DNA of 24,517 bases from JANNRR01 sp031401675 (lineage in GTDB: Bacteria > Pseudomonadota > Alphaproteobacteria > Rhodobacterales > Rhodobacteraceae). The notes under the pieces were generated by a model. The model saw nothing but the letters and a program-made list of their open reading frames with translations, did not search any database and was not told the DNA's origin. This document shows, one piece after another, positions 1-8,564 of the stretch; positions within the stretch are counted from its first letter, which is position 1, and every line of letters begins with the position of its first letter. The position numbers and the translations under genes are program-made. The stretch covers positions 1-24,517 of the forward strand of contig JANNRR010000032.1 in NCBI GenBank assembly GCA_031401675.1, read 5' to 3'.

Positions 1-596
1 ACCCGGAACAGGCGGCGCAAGCTGAGGGATTTGATCGCCGAGAACGTCGGGGCCGGGGCTTCCGACAACAGGATCGGGGTGAAGGACAGCGATACCAGCA
101 CCGACGGGATCACAAACAGCAGAAAGCCGTCGGGTTCGCCGACGGTCATCAGTCCTTGTGACGCAATGATTCCCACCATCTGCACGATCATGTAAAGCGA
201 CAGGGTCTGCCCCCGCGTCTCGTTGGTTGCGGTGTCGTTCAGCCAGCTTTCGGCAGTGACATAGACGCCGGAAAAGCAGAACCCCATGATCACCCGCATC
301 CCGGCCCAGGCGATCCAGTCCGGTGCCACCGGATAAAGCACCAGAATGGCCGAGATTGCCGAACCCAGTGCCGAGAACACCCGCACATGCCCGACCCGGC
401 GGATCATCTGCGGCGCCAGTTGCGAGCCGCCCAGAAACCCAAGGAAATAGGCCGACATCACCACCGACATCTGAAAGGTGCTGAACCCCTCGATCCCGCC
501 ACGAATGCCAAGCAGCGTGTTCTGCATGCCGTTGCCGACCATCAGCAGCATCACGCCCAGCAGCAGTGGCCAGGAATTGGCCAGAACCCGGATCAT
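1..596 (-). CDS. MFS transporter, N-terminal part (cut by window edge)
   Basis: This is an inner-membrane permease of the major facilitator superfamily; the substrate is unknown. The visible 198 residues begin MIRVLANSWPLLLGVMLLMV and contain repeated hydrophobic helices. A glycine-rich segment (YFLGFLGGSQLAP) with an RRVGH turn after it is typical of the MFS loop between helices 2 and 3. The overall look resembles the YcaD/UMF2-like branch. The ATG at 596 is preceded by a G-rich Shine-Dalgarno (AGGGGGG) at good spacing. The gene starts 36 bp downstream of the queA stop on the same strand, so it is probably the last gene of the AsmA-like/queA transcript. The C-terminal half lies outside the window. 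The family call is firm; the subfamily is inferred from memory. Confidence 0.85.
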   Translation of the reverse strand, partial: MIRVLANSWPLLLGVMLLMVGNGMQNTLLGIRGGIEGFSTFQMSVVMSAYFLGFLGGSQLAPQMIRRVGHVRVFSALGSAISAILVLYPVAPDWIAWAGMRVIMGFCFSGVYVTAESWLNDTATNETRGQTLSLYMIVQMVGIIASQGLMTVGEPDGFLLFVIPSVLVSLSFTPILLSEAPAPTFSAIKSLSLRRLFR

Positions 597-632
597 GCCG
601 CCCCCCTATGCCGCGCCGGTACAAAGGCCATG

Positions 633-1730
633 CTATGATCCAACTGTCGGCTCTTTTGGCGTGATGCGCCCTGCCAATCCATGTGGCAGCAAAAGAGAAG
701 CATCGCCATAGGAGAAAAACCGATACTCCCGCGCGACGGCATGCGCATAGACCGCCCTGACCCGCTCGATCCCCATCAAGGCCGAGACCAGCATAAGTAA
801 CGTCGATTTCGGCAGATGGAAATTGGTCATCAGCCCGTCCGCCACCCGGAAGCGATAGCCGGGATAGATGAAGATATCGGTTTTGCCCACCCAGGGTTGC
901 ACTATTCCACTGGCGGCCGCCGCCTCTATCAGCCGCAACGCCGTTGTGCCGACCGGGATCACCCGGCCACCGGCTGCCCTGGTGGCATTGATCTCGGCTG
1001 CCGCCTTTTCGGTAACCTCGCCCCACTCGGCATGCATCCGGTGGGTCGTGACATCCTCGACCTTGACCGGCAGGAACGTGCCGGCACCAACGTGGAGCGT
1101 GACCTCGCTGAAAGCCACTCCAACGGCACGAAGCCGGTCGAGGAGCGGCGCGTCGAAATGCAGCGAGGCTGTCGGCGCCGCCACCGCGCCGGAGTGGCGG
1201 GCAAATACCGCCTGATAGTCGACGTGATCCTGGGCATCCGGCGGACGAATGGCCGCGATATAGGGTGGCAGGGGCATGCTGCCGGCTGCCGTCAAGGCGC
1301 TGTCGAACGCGGCCCCGGTCTGATCAAACGCCAGAATTACCGAGGCGTCGTCTTTGCCGGACACTTCGGCTGACAGGTCGGGCGAAAACACTATCCGCTC
1401 GCCCGGTGCCAGTTTGCGCATTGGTTTGGCAAGTGCCCGCCAGCATCCGTCCGGCGTCGGCTCCAGCAGGGTAACCTCGACCCGGGCCACTGTCGTCGCC
1501 CCTGCTGCGCCCTGCCTGATCCTCTGGCCATGAAGCCGGGCCGGGATCACCCGGGTATTGTTCAGCACCAGCCGGTCGCCCGGCTGCAGCAGGTCCGGCA
1601 GATCCTGCACCTGCAGATCACGCAACCCCGCATCGTCGGCAACCAGCAACCGTGCCGCCGTCCGGGGCCGTGCCGGGCGTGTGGCAATCAACCGTTGCGG
1701 CAACGGAAAATCGAAGTCCGACAACTGCAT
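633..1730 (-). CDS. queA: S-adenosylmethionine:tRNA ribosyltransferase-isomerase
   Basis: QueA transfers and isomerises the ribosyl part of SAM onto 7-aminomethyl-7-deazaguanine at the wobble position of tRNA, giving epoxyqueuosine, the penultimate step of queuosine synthesis in the cytoplasm. The 365-residue product has the family length (E. coli QueA is about 356). It carries the blocks I recognise as conserved: LNNTRVIPARL near residue 57, LHVGAGTFLPV, MHAEW, and a C-terminal IYPGYRFRVADGLMTNFHLP followed by KSTLLMLVSA. The start codon overlaps the stop of the upstream AsmA-like gene by one base (TGATG), which suggests translational coupling. The tgt gene, often near queA, is not in this window. 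Confidence 0.97.
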   Translation of the reverse strand: MQLSDFDFPLPQRLIATRPARPRTAARLLVADDAGLRDLQVQDLPDLLQPGDRLVLNNTRVIPARLHGQRIRQGAAGATTVARVEVTLLEPTPDGCWRALAKPMRKLAPGERIVFSPDLSAEVSGKDDASVILAFDQTGAAFDSALTAAGSMPLPPYIAAIRPPDAQDHVDYQAVFARHSGAVAAPTASLHFDAPLLDRLRAVGVAFSEVTLHVGAGTFLPVKVEDVTTHRMHAEWGEVTEKAAAEINATRAAGGRVIPVGTTALRLIEAAAASGIVQPWVGKTDIFIYPGYRFRVADGLMTNFHLPKSTLLMLVSALMGIERVRAVYAHAVAREYRFFSYGDASLLLPHGLAGRITPKEPTVGS

Positions 1731-4700
1731 CAGTTGCCGGCCGATGGCAGCGCGGGTGGCGGCCTGCGGAACAGTTCGCGAAACATCCCCGGCGTCAGGA
1801 TCGACAACGGGTTGACCTGAATCCGCGGATCGACCGCCGTGCCCCGCAATTGATAGTTGAAGCCGAACAGCCCTTCGCCCTTGCGGGTCAGAATGCTGCC
1901 GATGCCGTTCAGGATGTATATCGGCGAAATCACCCCCTGCATGTCCATCTGCTTGGTTCCCAGCGAGTATAGCCCAACCATGGTTACCCCCATCGACGAC
2001 CCGATGGCGCTGCCCTGCCGGATCTCGACGGCGTTCGGGGTCAGACGGAATTCGGCCTGGACATCGTTGAACAGGATGCCGGTCCCGTTCAACTGTTCCA
2101 GCAATCCGATGACGCTTATCATCCCCAAGAGTTCGGCAAGCACCGGTGCCCGCTGGATGCGGGTCGAGCTGATTTGCAAGCGTCCGTCATAGTTGCCCGC
2201 CGCCCCGGTCGGGGTCAGCGTCATGTCCAGCGCTCCGCCCGTTGCGCGGTCAAAAACCCCGGCCGCCCGGAACACCGCGCCGGCGTCGGGCGATTCCAGC
2301 CGCACCGCCGAGCGCTTGCCCAGAGGCGTCACTGTACCGACCACCGGTGCCACACCGTTGACCATACCGCCGAAACTGCCGTTGAACCCCCCCTTGCCGT
2401 TGAAGCTGCCCTGAAAACCGGTCAGGGCGATGCCTTCGGAAATCACCAGCCGGTCAAGGTTCAGCTTGATGGCGCCGCCCCGGCCACCGGTATCGCTGCC
2501 GCCCAGGCTGGATCGCCGCAGATCGACCCTGCCGCCACGCATCACGACGTCGACCGGACGGTTCGCGCCGCGTCCGGTCATCTGCACCGGCCCGTCCAGC
2601 CAGTCATCGACCTGCACCCGCGAAAACGTTGCCGTCTGCAGCGAGCCGTCGCGGTTCAGGACCAATGTGCCGTCGGCCTTCAATCCCGACGCATTCAGGC
2701 TGAGCCGGTCAATCGTCGGCGGCGAGCCCAATGAACCGGAAAGTTCCAGACGGCCCGATGCCTGCTTCGGCTTCGACCAGCCGATTTCGGCGACGCGGAG
2801 CGCCAACCCCGACAGGTCCGATCCCAGACGGAACTGCGCATCCTGGCCGCGCACCAGATCGATGCCGAACTGGCCGGTTCCGACGCCGGCCAACGCACCT
2901 TGGGGCAGTCCCACCCGGAACGCATCCAGGAAACGCTGCGACAACTCGACCGTGCCTTCGACCCGGGTTCTGCCTGCCGCCTCCGGCGCGAATTCCTGTG
3001 ACCAGGTGGCGCGAAACGGCACGCCGTCCAGCGTCGCGTCCCCGGCGATCGCCATCCCGTCTGGCCCTGCAGTCAGGTCCATCGTCTCGGCCTGAAGCCG
3101 CCGCCCCGGCACCAGCACCTCTGACGACAGGTCGGTCAGGTTTCCCGCCACCTCGAATTTGACATCGCCGGGGCCGACCTTTCCGGCAAGCGGCAGATCG
3201 ATCCGCGCAACCATCCGCGCCCGACCTTCGGCCACGTCCACCGGGCGTTCACTGCGTGTCAGGAAGCCGAAGGGCGGCTCGTTCAACAACGAAAGGGCGG
3301 CGGTGATGCTGCTGCTGGTATGCAGTTCAATCACGGCCGGCGCCGGATTGACCGTGATGTCAGGCACCCGAAACACTGTGCCGGCCATGTCGATGACCCC
3401 ACCCAACGGCGGAGTGACCATGCCCCGATCGACCACCAGGGCAAAACTGTTGTCCTGAATGGCCGCATAGCCCGTGGCCTGCAGGATCGGCGGCAGGGTT
3501 TTCAGAAACCGCACGTCGGTATCGGTGAACTCATAGCCCAGCGACAGGCGCGGCTCGGCCCCCGGGCGCAGGCGCAGCGCCGCCTTTACATCAAAAAGCT
3601 GGCTGGTCTGCACATTCTGGTCCAGCCAGTTGCGCGTCAGAGGCACCACTCCTACCGGCCACAGCGCCAACAGACGGTCGTGCGCAATCCGGTCCAGCAC
3701 CATGTCCAGCGACACGTCCCATCCGGCGGCATCTGCCCCGATCCGCCCGCGCCCTTCGATCCTGCGCCCGGCCTCGACCAGCACGAACTGGCCGATCGAC
3801 AGGCTGAACGGGTCCAGTTGCAGCCGCAGATCAACCGCGCCTTGCGAAAACCGGACCGGTTCCTGAAACAGTCCGGCGGGGTCGAACGCCACGTCGGCAA
3901 AGCGGACCTGCACGATCAGCTCTGGTGCCAGCCCGGCGACCGGGTCGGTCAGATCGGCATGTCCGCTGGCCCTGATCCGCAAGGCACGACTGTCCAGCGT
4001 GATGTCGGCAAACTCGAGCCTGCCGCGCGCCGGATCATAGGAAAAATAGACCTTGCCACGCTCGATCCGGATCGGCTCGGCCACATCGCCGGGGCGCAGA
4101 TCGCCGGCGCCGATCTCCAGCGTGCCGTTCAGCGGCCCGATTACGCCATCCCCGGCAATCTCGGACCGCAGCGAGCCCGAGATCGGTGCATCCAGTGGTG
4201 CCAGCCATGCCAGCGCCGCCGCCTGTGTCGCGATGTCGGCCGCCGGCACGTCCTGCAGTGACACACCGAACTGCGCACCGCCGCCACCCTTGCTCGCCGT
4301 TATCGAAAGCGCCGCCGATCCGGCCTTGGGCAGGTTCAGCGCCACGGCCACCGAAATATCCGCCTCGGACTGCGTCAGTCGCAATCGCCCGTCGCGAACC
4401 CGCCACACCCGCCCGGCCCGGGCATCTTCCAGCGTCAGGTTCAGGCCCTCGGCCTCGATCTGTTCGATCCTTGCCAGAAACGGGACCGACAGCGCCCGGT
4501 CGACTGCCAGCAGCAGCTGATCCAGACCGCCGGTTCCGCCAGAATTTGCGGCAACGATGCCCTGGCCCGGCAATCCGGTGGACAGGTCCAGATGCACGGT
4601 CCCATCCGTGTCCCGCCGCAACGTCAGATTGGCACCGATGATCCTGAGGTCAGTCGGCTGCAACCGGCCCCGCAAAAGATCCTTCTTTGACAACACCACC

Positions 4701-5029
4701 CGCAGATCGGGCAGCGTGATCAGGGCCAGGCCGGCCGCATTGCGCAGTTCCACGTCCCGCAGACGCAGTCGAGGCGCCCAGCCGCTGTCAACCAGCAGAT
4801 CTGCCCCGCCCAGATGCACGCTGCCCTGACCATTCAGCACTTCGTTCACCCGCACTTCGGCCCGGTCAACGACCCAGTGCGGCACCGGCACGGATCGCCC
4901 GGTCAGCGCCAGAACAGCCGCCCCCCCCACCAGCCCCACAAGCAACAGCAGCAGAAACAGCTTGACCCGGGCCTTGCGTCCTGGCCGGCGTCTGCGCCGT
5001 GTCATTCGTGTCTGGTCTGTTGCCGTCAT
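1730..5029 (-). CDS. Large AsmA/YhdP-like membrane-anchored protein (DUF3971 type)
   Basis: The 1099-residue protein has a very basic N-terminus (RRRRRPGRKARVK), one membrane segment at about residues 22-44, and then a long, mostly beta-rich region expected in the periplasm. This matches YhdP/AsmA-like proteins (DUF3971 plus an AsmA-like C-terminal domain). That family is now viewed as bridge-like carriers moving phospholipid between the inner and outer membranes. E. coli YhdP is about 1266 residues, so this one is slightly short. The conserved-looking C-terminal part includes a block with GTGILFNDVQAEFRLTPN and a later RGTAVDPRIQVNPLSILTPG. It is the first gene of the minus-strand transcript leading to queA. 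The Shine-Dalgarno before the chosen ATG is weak; an ATG eight codons downstream is possible. Lipid transport is inferred from the family. Confidence 0.85.
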   Translation of the reverse strand: MTATDQTRMTRRRRRPGRKARVKLFLLLLLVGLVGGAAVLALTGRSVPVPHWVVDRAEVRVNEVLNGQGSVHLGGADLLVDSGWAPRLRLRDVELRNAAGLALITLPDLRVVLSKKDLLRGRLQPTDLRIIGANLTLRRDTDGTVHLDLSTGLPGQGIVAANSGGTGGLDQLLLAVDRALSVPFLARIEQIEAEGLNLTLEDARAGRVWRVRDGRLRLTQSEADISVAVALNLPKAGSAALSITASKGGGGAQFGVSLQDVPAADIATQAAALAWLAPLDAPISGSLRSEIAGDGVIGPLNGTLEIGAGDLRPGDVAEPIRIERGKVYFSYDPARGRLEFADITLDSRALRIRASGHADLTDPVAGLAPELIVQVRFADVAFDPAGLFQEPVRFSQGAVDLRLQLDPFSLSIGQFVLVEAGRRIEGRGRIGADAAGWDVSLDMVLDRIAHDRLLALWPVGVVPLTRNWLDQNVQTSQLFDVKAALRLRPGAEPRLSLGYEFTDTDVRFLKTLPPILQATGYAAIQDNSFALVVDRGMVTPPLGGVIDMAGTVFRVPDITVNPAPAVIELHTSSSITAALSLLNEPPFGFLTRSERPVDVAEGRARMVARIDLPLAGKVGPGDVKFEVAGNLTDLSSEVLVPGRRLQAETMDLTAGPDGMAIAGDATLDGVPFRATWSQEFAPEAAGRTRVEGTVELSQRFLDAFRVGLPQGALAGVGTGQFGIDLVRGQDAQFRLGSDLSGLALRVAEIGWSKPKQASGRLELSGSLGSPPTIDRLSLNASGLKADGTLVLNRDGSLQTATFSRVQVDDWLDGPVQMTGRGANRPVDVVMRGGRVDLRRSSLGGSDTGGRGGAIKLNLDRLVISEGIALTGFQGSFNGKGGFNGSFGGMVNGVAPVVGTVTPLGKRSAVRLESPDAGAVFRAAGVFDRATGGALDMTLTPTGAAGNYDGRLQISSTRIQRAPVLAELLGMISVIGLLEQLNGTGILFNDVQAEFRLTPNAVEIRQGSAIGSSMGVTMVGLYSLGTKQMDMQGVISPIYILNGIGSILTRKGEGLFGFNYQLRGTAVDPRIQVNPLSILTPGMFRELFRRPPPALPSAGN

Positions 5030-5085
5030 CGCGCCCGCTGTCTGAACCCGGAAATCCTGGACAGAATGCCCCGCTGGATCGTGGC

Positions 5086-5111
5086 TTGCCTTTATCTCTT
5101 ATCAAAGGCAA
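5086..5111. repeat. Inverted repeat in a divergent promoter region
   Basis: TTGCCTTT (5086-5093) and AAAGGCAA (5104-5111) are perfect 8-bp arms around a 10-base AT-rich spacer. The repeat sits in the 138-bp gap between the divergent AsmA-like gene and the peroxiredoxin gene. It could be an operator or a hairpin in a leader. It lacks a T-run for a terminator on either strand. No clean -35/-10 pair was found around it. Confidence 0.5.
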
Positions 5112-5167
5112 CTAAAACCAATTCACGCGGCCTGCGCCGCGCCCACCCAAGCAAAGGACCGGACCAC

Positions 5168-5632
5168 ATGTTGACCCTTGGCGATACCGCCCCCGACTTC
5201 ACGCTGCCCCGCGACGGCGGCGATCAGATCACGCTGTCCGGACAGCGGCCGAAGGCCGTCGTGCTGTATTTCTACCCAAAAGACGACACTTCGGGATGCA
5301 CCGTCGAAGCCATTGATTTCACATCCCGACTATCCGCATTCGCCGAAGCTGGGGCGATGGTCATCGGCATTTCGAAGGACAGCGTCAAGGCGCACGACAA
5401 GTTCGTGGTCAAACATCGGCTTGGCATCGTGCTGGCCTCGGACGCAGCCTCCGACGTCTGCGAACGCTACGGCACCTGGGTCGAGAAAAGCATGTACGGC
5501 AAGACCTACATGGGGATCGAACGTACCACATTCCTGATCGACGGGTCGGGAAACGTCGCAAGAATCTGGCCCAAAGTCAAAGTCGAGGGCCATGTCGATG
5601 AAGTGCTGGCCGCAGCGAAAGCGCTTGCATAG
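5168..5632 (+). CDS. bcp: Thioredoxin-dependent thiol peroxidase (Bcp/PrxQ family)
   Basis: Bcp/PrxQ peroxiredoxins reduce hydrogen peroxide and organic hydroperoxides in the cytoplasm using thioredoxin. The 154-residue product has the family length. The peroxidatic motif is YPKDDTSGCTVEA with Cys44 and the upstream Thr41. Further family blocks are ISKDSVKAHDKF and YGKTYMGIERTTFLID. In E. coli Bcp the resolving cysteine lies five residues after the peroxidatic one; here that place is Ile49, and the only other cysteine is Cys98, so a 1-Cys mechanism or another resolving partner is likely. The ATG at 5168 follows an AAAGGA Shine-Dalgarno about 10 bases upstream. The gene is divergent from the AsmA-like gene and appears to be its own transcript. 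Confidence 0.95.
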   Translation: MLTLGDTAPDFTLPRDGGDQITLSGQRPKAVVLYFYPKDDTSGCTVEAIDFTSRLSAFAEAGAMVIGISKDSVKAHDKFVVKHRLGIVLASDAASDVCERYGTWVEKSMYGKTYMGIERTTFLIDGSGNVARIWPKVKVEGHVDEVLAAAKALA

Positions 5633-5739
5633 ATCGGCCAACCGCCGGGCAACGCGGCGACCGCGATGCATTCAGCCAGCATAACCGCGCATCCGCGCCC
5701 GCACGTCATCGGCAGCTTTTCGCCTATCCCAGCAGCATT

Positions 5740-5757
5740 GTGCCTGCAGCAAGGCAC
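5740..5757. repeat. Short hairpin downstream of bcp
   Basis: GTGCCT and AGGCAC form a 6-bp perfect stem with a 6-base loop, about 108 bp after the bcp stop. No run of T follows, only CTTTGG, so it is a weak terminator candidate at most. The rest of the 5633-5870 gap holds no recognisable gene. Confidence 0.25.
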
Positions 5758-5870
5758 CTTTGGCCAAAAATGTTGCGGGACCTGCCCTGCGTCGTTAAGC
5801 AATCCAGAAGGGAAAGCTGTGACAGTACGAAGGCTTGCCCGGGGAATTTGGGAAGATCAGGACAAATGGC

Positions 5871-7211
5871 GTGACCAGCCGACTGACGAGCAGATTGAAC
5901 GCTGCCCTGGCCGAGGTGCTGCCGGAACGACGCTTGTTCCTCCGGTCCGACGCCGAAACCCGCTTCATCCGCCTGCGCCCGCTCAGCCAGGCCATTGGGC
6001 TTGGCGGTACGGTTCTCGTGCTCGGCTGGACGATCATCGCCACGGCCGTGCTGCTGATGGACTCGATCGGATCCGGTTCGGTGCGCGAACAGTCCCGGCG
6101 CGAGCAATCGCTGTATGAAGCACGGCTGAACGACCTGTCGCTTGAACGTGACGGCAGGGCCGGCGAAGCCACGATGACGCAGGAACGGTTCAACGTGGCG
6201 CTGGATCAGATTTCCGCAATGCAATCGCTGCTGCTGGCATCGGAAGACCACCGCAAGGAACTGGAAACCGGGATCGAAGTGATCCAGAAAACCCTGCGCC
6301 AGACGATGATCGAACGGGATGCTGCCCGCGGCTCTTCCGCCGAGGCGCAGCTGGCGCTGGCCGAACAGACCGGCACCACCCGCCTGCCCGCATCGCAGCA
6401 GGCCGACATGGGGCTGACGCTCGACTTTCTGACGACGGCCCTCAGCAGCACCGCGGGCGAGCGTGATGCGATGGCACAGGCTGCCACCGAGGCGCGCCGG
6501 CAGGCCGATCTGGCCGCACTGGAAACCCGCCTGCTGCAGGAACGCAATGACGCCATCTTTTCCCAGCTGGAGGATGCGGTCACGATCTCGATGGCACCGC
6601 TGGACAAGATGTTCCGCGCAGCCGGCCTGTCGCCGCAGGATGTTCTGGATACGGTCCGGCGCGGTTATTCCGGACAAGGCGGACCGTTGACGCCGCTGTC
6701 GTTTTCGACCTCGGGCGCAGCACTGGACCCTGACACGGCCAGAGCAAACGGCATCCTGAAAACCCTCGACACGATGAACCTTTACCGCATCGCGGCAGAA
6801 CAGCTGCCATTCGCGGTACCGGTTCACAGTTCGTTCCGCTTCACCTCGGGCTTCGGCTATCGCCGTGATCCAAAGGGGGCGGGCACGCGGATGCACACCG
6901 GCACCGATTTCGCGGCCAACTACGGCACGCCGATCTATGCCACTGGCGATGGCACGGTGATCCAAGCCGACTGGGAAAACGGCTATGGCCGGATGATCAC
7001 CATCCAGCACGCGCTTGGCGTCGAAACCCGCTATGCCCACCTGTCGCAAATCCGCGTTGCCGTTGGTCAAAGGGTCTCGCGCGGCGACAGGATCGGTGAT
7101 ATGGGCAATTCTGGACGCTCGACTGGTACGCATCTGCACTACGAGGTGCGCGTCGGCGAATCCCCTGTCAACCCGATGACCTATATCAAGGCGGCGAACG
7201 ATGTTTTCTAA
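5871..7211 (+). CDS. M23 family metallopeptidase with membrane anchor and coiled coil
   Basis: This is a LytM-type zinc endopeptidase that cuts peptide cross-links in peptidoglycan. From the GTG at 5871 the protein is 446 residues: a short cytoplasmic part, one membrane segment at about 41-63, a charged coiled coil from about 70 to 230, and a C-terminal M23 domain from about 325. The zinc and catalytic residues are all present: His342 and Asp346 (HTGTD), His390 (RYAH), and His421/His423 (HLH). The GTG start is chosen because AGGA lies 8 bases upstream; a TTG 36 bases upstream would add 12 residues with a badly placed Shine-Dalgarno. The stop lies inside the bactofilin gene (11-bp overlap). 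The pairing suggests the peptidase is positioned by the bactofilin scaffold, as described for LmdC/BacA in stalked budding alphaproteobacteria; that role here is inferred. Confidence 0.93.
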   Translation: MTSRLTSRLNAALAEVLPERRLFLRSDAETRFIRLRPLSQAIGLGGTVLVLGWTIIATAVLLMDSIGSGSVREQSRREQSLYEARLNDLSLERDGRAGEATMTQERFNVALDQISAMQSLLLASEDHRKELETGIEVIQKTLRQTMIERDAARGSSAEAQLALAEQTGTTRLPASQQADMGLTLDFLTTALSSTAGERDAMAQAATEARRQADLAALETRLLQERNDAIFSQLEDAVTISMAPLDKMFRAAGLSPQDVLDTVRRGYSGQGGPLTPLSFSTSGAALDPDTARANGILKTLDTMNLYRIAAEQLPFAVPVHSSFRFTSGFGYRRDPKGAGTRMHTGTDFAANYGTPIYATGDGTVIQADWENGYGRMITIQHALGVETRYAHLSQIRVAVGQRVSRGDRIGDMGNSGRSTGTHLHYEVRVGESPVNPMTYIKAANDVF

Positions 7212-7704
7212 GAGCAGGATCAACGAGCCTGGCCCCAAACAGGGAGGCGAGGCTGACAAGCCCAAAACAGCAGATTCAACAATGAGCAGACCAACGATGG
7301 ATTACAATCCCACCACACCAAAGACCAAGCCGCCCGCCTCGCTTCTGTCCGCAGATTTGACGGTGGTCGGCAATCTGAAAACCACCGGTGACATTCTGGT
7401 CGAAGGCACGGTCGAGGGCGACGTTCGCGCCCACCTGCTGACGGTCGGCGAGGGTGCCACCGTCCGGGGCGAGATTGTGGCCGACGATATCGTGATCAAT
7501 GGCCGCGTCGTCGGCAAGGTCCGTGGCCTCAAGGTGCGCCTGACCGCGACCGCACGGGTCGAAGGCGACATCATCCACAAGACCATTGCCATCGAGTCCG
7601 GCGCGCACTTCGAAGGCTCGGTGCAGCGTCAGGAGGATCCGCTTTCCGCTGGCGGGACCCGCGCGCAACTGGCGGCCCCGACGCCGGAACCTGCCAAGGT
7701 CTGA
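7201..7704 (+). CDS. Bactofilin (polymer-forming cytoskeletal protein)
   Basis: Bactofilins assemble without nucleotide into filaments of right-handed beta-helix subunits at the inner face of the membrane and localise cell-wall enzymes. The product is 167 residues. A disordered, Pro/Lys-rich N-terminus of about 47 residues is followed by the beta-helix from about 48 to 145, with repeating glycine and hydrophobic spacing (TGDILVEGTVEGDVRA, GEIVADDIVINGRVVGKVRG, EGDIIHKTIAIESGAHFEGS). A Pro/Ala tail ends the protein. The ATG at 7201 lies within the last codons of the M23 gene, so the two are very probably co-translated. A strong terminator follows 20 bases after the stop. An internal ATG at codon 28 or 33 could yield a shorter form, closer to the folded core. 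Confidence 0.95.
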   Translation: MFSKSRINEPGPKQGGEADKPKTADSTMSRPTMDYNPTTPKTKPPASLLSADLTVVGNLKTTGDILVEGTVEGDVRAHLLTVGEGATVRGEIVADDIVINGRVVGKVRGLKVRLTATARVEGDIIHKTIAIESGAHFEGSVQRQEDPLSAGGTRAQLAAPTPEPAKV

Positions 7705-7724
7705 TCTTCCCGCCCGTAGTCATG

Positions 7725-7753
7725 AAAGGCACCGCATCTGTGGTGCCTTTTTT
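7725..7753 (+). terminator. Intrinsic terminator of the M23/bactofilin operon
   Basis: AAAGGCACC (7725-7733) pairs perfectly with GGTGCCTTT (7742-7750) around an 8-base loop, and the T-run continues to 7753. It lies just after the bactofilin stop. Because the stem starts with A and ends with T it may also work, less well, on the other strand. Confidence 0.9.
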
Positions 7754-7825
7754 CATTTGCGGCACCCCGCGTGGACAACCGCGCCTGCATCGACGGCGGC
7801 CGGACGAATCGCTACCATCCACCCG

Positions 7826-8508
7826 ATGTCATCATTTTCTGATCCAGTGGCTGTTGCCAACTACGCCAAAGGCCCGGTGCGGCTTGTCCCCGGGTTTCAC
7901 GACCTGCAACGGATGGCGGCATTGCTGATTGCTGAAACCGTGGCGCCCAATGCGCAGGTTCTGGTGCTTGGTGCCGGCGGAGGGCTGGAACTGAAAGCCT
8001 TTGCCGATTGGCATCCGGGCTGGACGTTCACCGGCGTTGACCCTTCGGCTGAAATGCTGGATCTGGCGCAAAGCACCCTTGGACCATTGTCTGCCCGGGT
8101 TCAGATGCACGATGGCTTCATCGACACCGCACCCCAGGGTCCGTTCGATGCCGCCACCTGCATTCTGACCCTGCATTTCATCGAACCGGCAGAGCGTTTG
8201 CGCACTCTGGTTCACCTGCGCCAGCGGCTGAAACCCGGTGCCCCTTTGGTGGTGGCGCACCACAGCTTGCCACAGGAAGCCGGGGAAAAAGCACTGTGGC
8301 TGAACCGTTTTGCCGCTTTTGCCATGTCCAACGGCATCGATCCCGCCATGGCGCACAATGCGGAAAAGGGATTGGCGAACGCTTGCTGATGCTGTCGCCG
8401 GAACAGGATGCCGCAATGCTTGCAGAGGCGGGTTTTGCCGATGTGCAACTGTTCTACGCCGCGTTCACCTTTCGCGGCCGGGTGGCGCACAATCCGGCGC
8501 AGGTCTGA
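7826..8508 (+). pseudogene. Class I SAM-dependent methyltransferase, frameshifted
   Basis: The N-terminal frame (7826-8389) reads MSSFSDPVAVANYAKGPVRL and contains the SAM-binding glycine motif VLVLGAGGGLELKAF, the acidic end of strand 2 (FTGVDPSAEM) and a post-I motif region (FDAATCILTLHFI). The family is that of small Rossmann-fold methyltransferases; the substrate is unknown. After residue ~180 the frame ends at a TGA (8387-8389), but the expected C-terminus (IGERLLMLSPEQDAAMLAEAG and on to FTFRGRVAHNPAQV) continues in the next frame to a TGA at 8506-8508. The shift lies at about 8363-8371 in a run of A and G (GGAAAAGGGA), equal to one missing or two extra bases. The upstream TGA overlaps an ATG in the second frame (TGATG). 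It may be a true mutation or a sequence error. Confidence 0.8.
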
Positions 8509-8564
8509 TGCGGGCTATGGTTTGACCGACCCTGTCAGCGGAGTCTGCGGGCTGAGCCTGCGGT

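Noticed and set aside
5724..7265. Long minus-strand open frame opposite the M23 peptidase
   Set aside because: Composition is typical of an antisense shadow, and the plus strand carries an intact M23 domain with all catalytic residues.
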